Source: Ulvibacterium sp. (lineage in GTDB: Bacteria; Bacteroidota; Bacteroidia; Flavobacteriales; Flavobacteriaceae). Taken from it: a DNA stretch of 64,000 nucleotides. Below, one piece after another: positions 7,692-14,253 of this stretch (position 1 is its first letter; the number at the start of each line of letters is the position of its first letter). The translations under genes were made by a program, and so were the position numbers. The stretch is from positions 1 to 64,000 of the forward strand of contig NZ_JANQOO010000036.1 in the NCBI RefSeq assembly GCF_028285715.1. The letters are read 5' to 3'. Under the pieces are notes generated by a model. It searched no databases. It saw nothing but the letters and a program-made list of their open reading frames with translations, and had not been told where the DNA came from.

Positions 7692-8258
7692 GTGAATTCA
7701 AATAAAAAGTGGCATAAAGATTACTACGCAGAAAAAGCTCTTTGGTTCGGAATTGCCTGTATTGGATATGCCTTTTATTTTTTTGCCCCTACTCTGTTCA
7801 CCCTTGAAAATTCTTTAATCGAAACAAGTGGTAAAGTAGATAACGTAAGAACACTTTACACTCAAGTCAGTTCAAGAGGACATAAAAGTGTGAAATCTGA
7901 GCTTATACTGAAATTGGAAAATGATCAGCGGAATTATAAATTAGGTAAAAACATCGAACAGAGTTGGACTAATGAAAAGTACGAACTGATTAAGAAAGAG
8001 CTTAAAAAATCAGGAAAAGCAATAGTATGGATAAAGAAAAGTAATCAAACGGACTTGGAACCTGAAGTTTTTCAGATTGCGAATGGAGAAAAGGAAATAC
8101 TTTTGGACATAGATGAAGTAAAGGCCGAACTTAAGTGGTTATTTCCATTTTTGATAGTAATGGGACTTTTTATGATTGGAATATATTTTAATCATAAATA
8201 CCCAGAACGATTTAAAACCCTTTTTACAAAAAAAGCCGGCGCACAACAAAGGCTATAA
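7692..8258 (+). CDS. Cassette 11: two-span membrane protein, unknown function
   Basis: 188 residues from a GTG start at 7692, 19 bp after the cassette start. Hydrophobic segments at ~16-36 and ~147-165 flank a ~110-residue soluble loop with beta-strand character. The layout recalls DUF3592-type envelope proteins, but I see no decisive motif. The frame runs into the next attC site (its R'' box is 8239-8247), so the last residues (AGAQQRL) come from the recombination site. The GTG start is uncertain. Confidence 0.6.
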   Translation: MNSNKKWHKDYYAEKALWFGIACIGYAFYFFAPTLFTLENSLIETSGKVDNVRTLYTQVSSRGHKSVKSELILKLENDQRNYKLGKNIEQSWTNEKYELIKKELKKSGKAIVWIKKSNQTDLEPEVFQIANGEKEILLDIDEVKAELKWLFPFLIVMGLFMIGIYFNHKYPERFKTLFTKKAGAQQRL

Positions 8259-8376
8259 TTCATTGCTAGATTCTAACTAAATTGAACTTTTAAAACAAAC
8301 AAAACGGCTGGATTCCGTACGGAAAAATCCGATGGATTTTTCACGCAACGAAATCATAGCCGAACCGTTACCTGTA
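8239..8376 (+). repeat. attC-like site 11
   Basis: R'' GCGCACAAC (8239-8247); R' GTTACCTGTA (8367-8376), the most divergent R box of the set. L'' GGCTATAATTCATTGC pairs with L' GCAACGAAATCATAGCC. The inner hairpin is GGAAAAATCC/GGATTTTTC. Confidence 0.8.
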
Positions 8377-8379
8377 ATT

Positions 8380-9003
8380 ATGAAACCAACTTTAGAGCTT
8401 CCTATAACATTACGTCCACCAGAAATGGAAGAGGTTCCTATGAATTCTTCTGTTAAGGAAAGATTGGAATTACGGAAAACTGCAAAAATTGTAGAAGGAT
8501 TTAAAATTTTACCAAAAGACAATAATCCTGAACACGAAGAATTAGCATTTAATTTCTACGCAGAAATTAATATTAACAACTCAAGACTTTGGAATTTAAT
8601 ACTCGAATTGACTAATCAGCTACCTGATGAAATTTCATTAATTTTTAATCATTCGGATTGTGAACCTGAATACGGAAAATACTCTGATAAAAATCAAACT
8701 CTTGAATTTCTTGCTAAATACGAGACTGAAATTATTTCTGACACTTTTATCGACATTGGAATGATATTTCACTCGGATTCTGAATTGATTGAAATTTTCG
8801 TCCCTGAATCCAAATACATAAAATTTTGGGGAATTGACCAACAATCATTTCTTGAATCAATGAATAAGTTTGACCTAAAAGAAATTGAAGGAATTGAATT
8901 TGTGGATGAATATCCAAAAGTCCGAGAACCGTTAAGGTTGTTTAATGAAAACACAACTGACTCAAACGAGATGATTGAATTATTAAGGACAAGTTTTAAA
9001 TAA
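8380..9003 (+). CDS. Cassette 12: cytosolic protein, unknown function
   Basis: 207 residues from the ATG at 8380, 13 bp after the cassette start; an in-frame upstream start at 8332 lies inside attC site 11 and is rejected. No signal or membrane segment. Acidic; helix-strand alternation with a conserved-looking LIEIFVPESKYIKFWG segment (~136-151). It has the look of small immunity-type cytosolic proteins, but I recognise no family. The last cassette before the array ends: TACAGGTAAC (9010-9019) complements its start GTTACCTGTA. Confidence 0.65.
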   Translation: MKPTLELPITLRPPEMEEVPMNSSVKERLELRKTAKIVEGFKILPKDNNPEHEELAFNFYAEININNSRLWNLILELTNQLPDEISLIFNHSDCEPEYGKYSDKNQTLEFLAKYETEIISDTFIDIGMIFHSDSELIEIFVPESKYIKFWGIDQQSFLESMNKFDLKEIEGIEFVDEYPKVREPLRLFNENTTDSNEMIELLRTSFK

Positions 9004-9009
9004 AATAAC

Positions 9010-9146
9010 TACAGGTAACAATGGCTATAAGTAATTGCTTGTTCTTGCATACTTCTGAAAATCCTCGCGGATTTTCAGTTTGGTGTGTACTTGCTAAGTT
9101 AGGTGCTAACCCACGTAACTACTCATAGCCGAAACCGTTGGAGCAC
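9010..9146 (+). repeat. attC-like site 12, terminal site of the array
   Basis: R'' TACAGGTAAC (9010-9019); R' GTTGGAGCAC (9137-9146). L'' GGCTATAAGTAATTGC pairs with L' GTAACTACTCATAGCC. The inner hairpin CTGAAAATCC/GGATTTTCAG is the same as in site 2. No further cassette follows; the reverse complement of GTTGGAGCAC is not seen downstream before the mobile element. Confidence 0.8.
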
Positions 9147-9148
9147 AT

Positions 9149-9169
9149 TCAGCTAAAGCTGACTTTTTT
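9149..9169 (+). terminator. Intrinsic terminator right after the cassette array
   Basis: TCAGC TAAA GCTGA (9149-9162) is followed by C and six T. It lies 2 bp beyond the last R' box and would stop + strand transcription leaving the array. The stem is short (5-6 bp), so strength is uncertain. Confidence 0.55.
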
Positions 9170-9301
9170 GGCTGTTTAAGGTAGTAAGAGTCCCTCATTA
9201 ATTCTTAGGTTCAAACTCCAATCAAAATTAAGCAAGCGAAACAAAGTTTCGTGCTGCAAGTCCCAAATCCTTACCAAACTAATCTGCTTGCAAGGTAAAA
9301 G

Positions 9302-9853
9302 TCAATAGTCTTTTTCCAATACTCTTTTTAACCTAGATAATTCCGTTGCGCCTATGTCAATTCGATAATAAGGTTTTCCAAACCGAGGTTCAACTCGGTT
9401 AATTTTTGTTACGGCATCCTCAAATAATTCTTGTGCCCTATCATATCTTCTTTTTAAACGGTCATACTTAATTCTCGAAATCTTGTCCTCCTTTTTATTC
9501 CACTCATCACGGGTCAGTTTCTCGAATTTCCTTTCGATGAGTTTGGGTTCCTCCCGTTGTCTAACGATCTCATGTTTTCCAAACAAGGCTTCCAACATGA
9601 TATTGGTCGGCAGGGTCTGGTTCTTTTCGATATTCCTGATTATGGCTATCGCTGCCTCTACCCTCTTCCTTGTCTTCTGCTCCTCTTTGTTAATCTGGTC
9701 CGCAAAACGTTTCGAAGGCAATATTCCGTGCCATTCGAAAAAATCCATTACGGCCTCCATGGTTTCCGAATAGGACTTGCCAAATTTCCGTGAAAAACCC
9801 CTGAACCTCTTTATGGTTCTATGATGCAGTCGTATGGTTCCGAATCCGTCCAT
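9302..9853 (-). CDS. BfmA/BtgA-type mobilization protein
   Basis: 183 residues from the ATG at 9853; a longer frame to a TTG at 9874 would reach into the repeat region upstream. The N-terminus DGFGTIRLHHRTIKRFRGFS, then SYSETMEAVMDFFEWHG (~37-53), is typical of BfmA/BtgA proteins, auxiliary relaxosome factors of mobilizable elements in Bacteroides with a ribbon-helix-helix-like start. The C-terminal half is a charged coiled-coil-like region (~95-150). A relaxase (BtgB/BfmB type) would be expected next to it but is absent, so the gene looks like the remnant of a mobilizable element. The IntDOT-like integrase is the next gene upstream on the same strand. About 155 bp between the array terminator and this gene (9147-9301) hold no gene. 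Confidence 0.75.
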   Translation of the reverse strand: MDGFGTIRLHHRTIKRFRGFSRKFGKSYSETMEAVMDFFEWHGILPSKRFADQINKEEQKTRKRVEAAIAIIRNIEKNQTLPTNIMLEALFGKHEIVRQREEPKLIERKFEKLTRDEWNKKEDKISRIKYDRLKRRYDRAQELFEDAVTKINRVEPRFGKPYYRIDIGATELSRLKRVLEKDY

Positions 9854-9873
9854 TTTCACTCCGTTTTTGAGCA

Positions 9874-9929
9874 ATTGTTACAATTTATTCCCCTGTTCAT
9901 AGGGGTTTTAGTGTTGATTGTTACAATTT
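9874..9929 (-). promoter_or_regulatory. Paired 13-bp direct repeats flanking a hairpin upstream of the mobilization gene
   Basis: ATTGTTACAATTT occurs at 9874-9886 and again at 9917-9929, 43 bp apart (about four helical turns). Each copy contains a near-palindrome TTGTTACAA. Between them CCCCT (9890-9894) and AGGGG (9901-9905) form an inverted repeat. The position just upstream of the chosen BfmA start suits an operator or relaxosome-binding site. Function is inferred. Confidence 0.5.
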
Positions 9930-10181
9930 TGATGGTTCTCTTAATTTCAATTTTATTTTTAAAATATTGAACATCAATGTTTTATATCAAACCTTAAATG
10001 CACAACGTCGCTTTAGCGCGTTGTCCTCTTGCTATTCAAATCTTCTCCGTTTCACTCCAAAGTTTTGAATACCCTAAAAAGGGCGTTTATATGAACAAAA
10101 AGTAGGTCGCATCCTATCAGATTTTTGTTCTTCGCTTACCTATCGGGACGCTACAAAAATTCGACAGGAACCATGTGCTTT
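9930..10181. other. Non-coding stretch with hairpins between integrase and mobilization gene
   Basis: No credible gene. ACAACG (10002-10007) and CGTTGT (10019-10024) enclose CGC/GCG, giving a 9-bp stem with one bulged T. Further along, CCTATCAGATTTTTGT (10113-10128) and ACAAAAATTCGACAGG (10153-10168) form an imperfect inverted repeat just downstream of the integrase stop, possibly its terminator. A transfer origin or an attachment-site end could lie here; nothing in the sequence decides it. Confidence 0.4.
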
Positions 10182-11447
10182 TCAGTTATGGTAAGATTTG
10201 GGGGCGTTGCTTTTCTGTTTCTCCTTAGCCTCCAAATGATGCATCAGGTTTTGCATGTCCTCCCCTACTTTCTTTTCCAGCACTCTCGCATAAATTTGTG
10301 TCGTGGTGAGCTTGACATGACCTAAGAGTTTAGAAACCGTTTCTATGGGAACTCCATTGGCAAGGGTTACCGTTGTGGCAAAAGTATGACGGGCAGAATG
10401 GAACGTAATGTTCTTATGTATTCCGCAAGCTTTGGTAATTACCTTCAAGTAGCTATTCACTTTTTGATTGCTAAATACAGGAAGCAACTTTCCATCTGGA
10501 CTTTGCTTCATCTCATCGGCATATTTCTCGATAATGGCCTTTGCCCTTGGCAACAAGGGAATCTTCACGATTTCATTGGTCTTTGCCCTTTTGGTATGTA
10601 ACCAATGGTTGCCATCGATATCTAAAAGCAATTGTTCTTGAGCCAGTTCCTTTACATCGATATAGGACAGTCCCGTATAACAGGAAAACAGAAAAACGTT
10701 CCGTACCTTTTCATACCCTTGGCCCTTAAATGTGATTTCTTCGATGAGCTCCAATTCCCTTTCCGATAAATAGCTGCGGTTGTGTTTTTGAAAGTTGAGC
10801 TTGAACTGATGGAACGGGTCCTTGTCCAACCATTCAAGTTTTACGGCAAGGTTGGTCATTTTCATCAAACGTTCCAGATGTTTCATCGCCCCGTTATTGG
10901 AACAGGTCTTTCTTGTCTTCTCGGGTCGATAGTTCAATAGGTACTGTTCGAAGCCGACGATGAACCTGTAGTTCAGTTGCTTGAGATATAGGTCGGGGGT
11001 CTTGAACCTGTCCTTGATGAACTTGTGGAGATAGCGTTCCGTGGAATAGTAGTTTTTCATTGTTCCGTATTTCAGCACGGAATCCATATTCGTATTGTGA
11101 TAGGCAACCAATTCCTTTAAGGTCTTATGTTGGTCGTCCTGTCCAAGGAAACGGGCCTTGATCGCCTGTGCGGTAATCAACTTGCCTTCTTGGAGCAGTT
11201 GCTTATGAGCCTCCATTATTTGCACATAGACCTCGTCAAGATAGCTATTGAGCATACGGGCTTTTTGGGTGGTCCCTATTACCCTTCCCCTGGAAACGTC
11301 CCAAACATTCACCGATGTATACCGCTTCAAACTGATCTCCGCACGTTTTCGGTCTACGGTTATGCGGGCATAAATAGTAAGCTTTTCAGGATTGCAGTTA
11401 ATATCCCTTGTAAAAATGAGTACTGCTAAAGTGCTGTTGTTGCGCAT
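10182..11447 (-). CDS. IntDOT-like tyrosine recombinase (phage/CTn integrase)
   Basis: 421 residues, the usual size for Bacteroidota integrases of conjugative and mobilizable elements. The N-terminal arm-type domain (~1-100) and SAM-like core-binding domain (~108-210) precede the catalytic domain (~225-395). Visible catalytic residues are Lys ~286-289, His350 and Arg353 in HSARHTF, His377 in LLGHVKLTTTQ and Tyr386. The position of the first catalytic Arg is Ser261 (CYTGLSYID); IntDOT of CTnDOT has the same replacement. It reads away from tRNA-Pro, whose 3' end is 218 bp from its start codon, the common layout at an attachment site. Downstream is the BfmA-like gene. It is not an integron integrase: no IntI-specific features, and it lies beyond the array end. 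Confidence 0.88.
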   Translation of the reverse strand: MRNNSTLAVLIFTRDINCNPEKLTIYARITVDRKRAEISLKRYTSVNVWDVSRGRVIGTTQKARMLNSYLDEVYVQIMEAHKQLLQEGKLITAQAIKARFLGQDDQHKTLKELVAYHNTNMDSVLKYGTMKNYYSTERYLHKFIKDRFKTPDLYLKQLNYRFIVGFEQYLLNYRPEKTRKTCSNNGAMKHLERLMKMTNLAVKLEWLDKDPFHQFKLNFQKHNRSYLSERELELIEEITFKGQGYEKVRNVFLFSCYTGLSYIDVKELAQEQLLLDIDGNHWLHTKRAKTNEIVKIPLLPRAKAIIEKYADEMKQSPDGKLLPVFSNQKVNSYLKVITKACGIHKNITFHSARHTFATTVTLANGVPIETVSKLLGHVKLTTTQIYARVLEKKVGEDMQNLMHHLEAKEKQKSNAPKSYHN

Positions 11448-11608
11448 GATACGTGTCTTTTGGATTGAACAAAATTTGTTTACAAAGACGACCTTAAATA
11501 GCCTTATCTGCTACCAAAATTATGCACAACTAGCGTACCAATCCATTCACCGAACTCTACACCTTTTATTTGATATTAGATGATATCGGATGAATTCATT
11601 AAAAATGA

Positions 11609-11642
11609 AAAGCACTGTCAACCAGTCAGTTAACAGTGCTTT
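11609..11642 (-). terminator. Intrinsic terminator of tRNA-Pro
   Basis: On the minus strand, 23 bp past the tRNA 3' end, a perfect 10-bp stem AAAGCACTGT/ACAGTGCTTT (11609-11618 and 11633-11642, 14-base loop) is followed by TTTTCATTTTT. It fits a Rho-independent terminator and separates the tRNA from the integrase promoter region. Confidence 0.75.
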
Positions 11643-11665
11643 CATACCACTTGAAAAGTGGTTCG

Positions 11666-11739
11666 TCGGGATGACAGGATTTGAACCTGCGACCCCACGC
11701 CCCCCAGGCGTGTGCGCTACCGGGCTGCGCTACATCCCG
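11666..11739 (-). tRNA. tRNA-Pro(GGG)
   Basis: The 74-nt minus-strand sequence folds as a cloverleaf: 7-bp acceptor stem CGGGATG/CATCCCG with discriminator A, D-loop with GCGCAGCCCGGTAGCGC, anticodon arm CACGC-CTGGGGG-GCGTG with anticodon GGG, and T-arm containing GGTTCAAATCC. No encoded CCA. The gene neighbours an integrase whose start lies on its 3' side, so its 3' end is a plausible attachment target; a second copy of the tRNA end is not seen in this window. Confidence 0.95.
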
Positions 11740-11806
11740 AAATTGGATTGCAAAAATATAAAAGTTGTACAGATTAGCCCTTATGTTCTTAAAAAAAATA
11801 CCAAAA

Positions 11807-12730
11807 CTATTCCAAGCTTTCCATCCACTCGAACAGGCGCTCCGTCCAACCCCTTAGATGGGGTTTCTCCCTGGCCAAGGAGAATCCATGTCCACCCTCC
11901 GGATAAATATGCATTGCCGCCGATACACCCTTATCCTTCAATGCCTTGAAAAAGAGCAAGCTATTCTCTACGGGAACCCCTAGGTCATCCGTAGCATGAA
12001 CCAAAAGGGTTTTTGGGGTTTCGGAAGTCACTTGTAATTCATTGGAAAAATGTTTTTCCAGTTCAGGATCAGGATTTTCACCGAGTAAGGCCTTCTGGGA
12101 GCCAGAATGCTTTTCCATTTGGGTAAACGTAATCACGGGATAGATAAGGGCCATAAAATCAGGTCGGGCACTGATGGAATCCACGTCGTCCAGTTCTTCA
12201 TATACCTTTTCGTTAAAGTGGGTACCCAAGGTAGAAGCAGCATGTCCTCCTGCGGAAAAGCCCATAATCCCGATTTTATTGGGGTCTATATGGAACTCCT
12301 CGGCTTTGCTCCGTACCAAACGCAGGGCCCGCTGCCCATCTATTAGGGGAACATTATGTTTTTCCGTAACGGATTTCGAAGTCGGCAAGCGATATTTCAC
12401 CACAATACCTGCAATCCCTTTTCCGTTCAAAAATTTGGCAATATCGGTACCTTCCCAATCGTAGGCCAAAATATGGTAGCCCCCACCGGGAAAAATAAGC
12501 ATCGCCTGCCCCGTGGCGTTACTTTGAGCCGGTAGATATACTTCAAGTGTGGGTTCCTGAACCTTACTTATCCTTAAGATACCATTGCGTTTATGGATTT
12601 CCTTTTCATCGGTCTCTATCCGATTGGGAATCCTATCCTTGGGCCATAATGGAATAATAGTGTCCTGCGCTTGAATTTCCATACAAAATTGCGTTAAAAA
12701 TAAAAGGGAAATGAAAAAGGGTATTCTCAT
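11807..12730 (-). CDS. Secreted alpha/beta-hydrolase, acetylxylan-esterase-like (BD-FAE type)
   Basis: 307 residues with a signal peptide (~1-21, ending IQAQ). An oxyanion-hole motif PGGGY (~81-85), nucleophile elbow GFSAGG (Ser159), acidic residue in HATDD and a C-terminal GHGF His give a complete catalytic triad. It belongs to the esterase/lipase family that in Bacteroidota removes acetyl or feruloyl groups from plant or algal polysaccharides. It is the last gene of a five-gene minus-strand operon, 14 bp after the sulfatase, so it probably de-esterifies the same glycan the sulfatase desulfates. The substrate is not readable from the sequence. Confidence 0.82.
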   Translation of the reverse strand: MRIPFFISLLFLTQFCMEIQAQDTIIPLWPKDRIPNRIETDEKEIHKRNGILRISKVQEPTLEVYLPAQSNATGQAMLIFPGGGYHILAYDWEGTDIAKFLNGKGIAGIVVKYRLPTSKSVTEKHNVPLIDGQRALRLVRSKAEEFHIDPNKIGIMGFSAGGHAASTLGTHFNEKVYEELDDVDSISARPDFMALIYPVITFTQMEKHSGSQKALLGENPDPELEKHFSNELQVTSETPKTLLVHATDDLGVPVENSLLFFKALKDKGVSAAMHIYPEGGHGFSLAREKPHLRGWTERLFEWMESLE

Positions 12731-12744
12731 GATTTAAGTGTTGT

Positions 12745-14253
12745 TTATAATCCAGGTATAGGGTCTTCCGGTAGGATCCTGTTTCCTTGCCAAACCGGAG
12801 TGCCATCCTTATATTCCAAAATTCTCAAATAATTGCCCACGTAGGGAGGGGTATTTACCTTGGGCAACCACTTGCTAAGGCTATCTGCTATATATCTATA
12901 TTGGGAATCGGCAATCAAGTTGTCCCACTCATTGGTATCCTCCTTCATATTGTAAAGCTCCTCACTGCCATCGGCATAGCGAATATACCTCCAATCCCGG
13001 GTGCGTATCCCATGGTTGTTCCAGTTATTGGTGGTGATGGCCGGCCAGGGTCTTTCCGTAGTCGGATTCTTTAATTGAGGCAACAAACTATGGCCCTCCA
13101 AATCTTCTTTTGGGGGAAGTCCACATAAGCTATTTAGAGTGGGGTAAATATCCAGAAGCTCCACGGGATGGTCATATGCCGCGCCTGCCAAAGTACCCGG
13201 TCCAGCAAAAATCAGGGGCACCCTTGTGGAACGTTCCCACAGGGTATTCTTTCCGGTTATTTCCTTTTCCCCCAAGTGGTATCCATGATCGGACCAAAGC
13301 ACTACAATCGTGTTTTCGGCCTGTCCGCTCGCCTCAAGCGCATCCAATACCCTTCCTATCTGGCTATCTACAAAGCTAATGGCCGCGAGGTAGGCTTGTA
13401 CCAAGTTCTTATGTTGTCCATTTTCAAGGGTCCATTTTAACCGCGGTTCGGGAACATCCCAATGGTTGAACCAGGAGGACCGTGGGGTATCTGCCCTATC
13501 ATTCTCTAAAATGGGAGGAAGTTGTAGGCTTTCCTTGGGATATAGATGATACCATTCCTCTGGGGAATATAAAGGCACATGGGGCAGAAAAAAACCGACG
13601 GATAAAAAATAGGGAGATTCTGGCCGACCTTCCAAAACATCAACTGCCCAAGTGGCCACTTCCCAGTCCGAGGTCTCCTCGGCTTTTAGCGGAAATTTGC
13701 CCCAATCCATCAACGGATTATTACCCCCAGGGGTAGTCCCAATCAGTTTTGAGGGTGGTTTGGTCTTTACCTTTGATCCAGGTCCCAAGCTATCGAACTC
13801 GGTATCGGTTTTCCGACGACCATATCCGCCATGAAAAATTTTTCCAGCGGAAAAGGTTACATACCCGTGTTTGGAAAAATATTGCGGTAAGGTTACGATG
13901 TCCTTTAATTCGGGCACATCCCTAATTGAAGGAGAAAGGCCATACACTCCGGTTGTGGATGGCCTGTACCCCGTTAGTATACTGGTCCGTGAAGGGTTAC
14001 AAATTGGGCTTTGCGTATGGGCGTTGGTAAATACAACGCCTCGCGATGCCAGTTGATCTATATGTGGGGTCTTTACTTGTGGATGTCCCTTTAAACAACC
14101 CACCCAATCGTTCAAGTCATCGATAGCTATAAAAAGTACGTTGGGTTTTTCACCTGATGGAAGCGTTTTATTTTCGGTAGAGATATCCTTGCAGGAAGCA
14201 CAAAGCATACTGGCCATACAGATAAGGACCCCATACATTAAGCTTCTACTCAT
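12745..14253 (-). CDS. Sulfatase, S1 family, iduronate-2-sulfatase-like (S1_7 type)
   Basis: 502 residues. A lipoprotein signal with acylated Cys ~21 places it at the cell envelope. PNVLFIAIDDLNDW (~37-50) supplies metal-binding Asp45/46, and Cys85 in ICNPSRTSILTG is the residue converted to formylglycine (C-x-P-x-R). The RPSTTGVYG stretch and overall layout match iduronate-2-sulfatase-like S1_7 enzymes, frequent in algal-polysaccharide loci. Its start overlaps the stop of the VanX-like gene by 8 bp and it precedes the esterase by 14 bp. The maturase (FGE or anSME) is not in the window. The likely role is removal of sulfate esters from an exo- or endo-position of an algal glycan; the subfamily is a recall-based call. 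Confidence 0.88.
   Translation of the reverse strand: MSRSLMYGVLICMASMLCASCKDISTENKTLPSGEKPNVLFIAIDDLNDWVGCLKGHPQVKTPHIDQLASRGVVFTNAHTQSPICNPSRTSILTGYRPSTTGVYGLSPSIRDVPELKDIVTLPQYFSKHGYVTFSAGKIFHGGYGRRKTDTEFDSLGPGSKVKTKPPSKLIGTTPGGNNPLMDWGKFPLKAEETSDWEVATWAVDVLEGRPESPYFLSVGFFLPHVPLYSPEEWYHLYPKESLQLPPILENDRADTPRSSWFNHWDVPEPRLKWTLENGQHKNLVQAYLAAISFVDSQIGRVLDALEASGQAENTIVVLWSDHGYHLGEKEITGKNTLWERSTRVPLIFAGPGTLAGAAYDHPVELLDIYPTLNSLCGLPPKEDLEGHSLLPQLKNPTTERPWPAITTNNWNNHGIRTRDWRYIRYADGSEELYNMKEDTNEWDNLIADSQYRYIADSLSKWLPKVNTPPYVGNYLRILEYKDGTPVWQGNRILPEDPIPGL

Larger units (their letters stand above)
1..9146 (+). mobile_element. Integron-like gene-cassette array (12 cassettes, no integrase in window)
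   Basis: Twelve ORFs, all on +, alternate with twelve complete attC-like sites and one cut by the left edge. Each cassette starts with GTT plus 7 variable bases and ends with the reverse complement of that start (for example GTTGGGCACA at 689 and TGTGCCCAAC at 1539). Between an ORF end and the next start lie an L'' box, an inner hairpin and an L' box that pair with each other. This is what attC sites of circularisable cassettes look like, because R'' and R' of one site come from the two ends of one cassette. No IntI, attI or Pc is visible; cassette polarity places them left of base 1. Without an integrase this would be classed as a CALIN. Seen: repeats and covariation. Known: attC architecture. 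Inferred: mobility. Confidence 0.85.

Noticed and set aside
560-9146. The spacer hairpins as MITEs, REP elements or riboswitch leaders
   Set aside because: MITEs or REPs would share their terminal sequence across copies. Here the ends differ from site to site but match the other end of the same cassette, which those explanations do not predict.
560-9146. A CRISPR array
   Set aside because: Repeat units are ~137 bp hairpins of varying sequence separated by ORFs of different lengths; no short identical repeats and no cas genes.
10182-11447. The tyrosine recombinase as the integrase of the cassette array
   Set aside because: It lies beyond the terminal end of the array, is of IntDOT/CTn type with an N-terminal arm-binding domain and a Ser at the first catalytic Arg position, and has a BfmA-type neighbour. 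By polarity the array integrase should be left of base 1.
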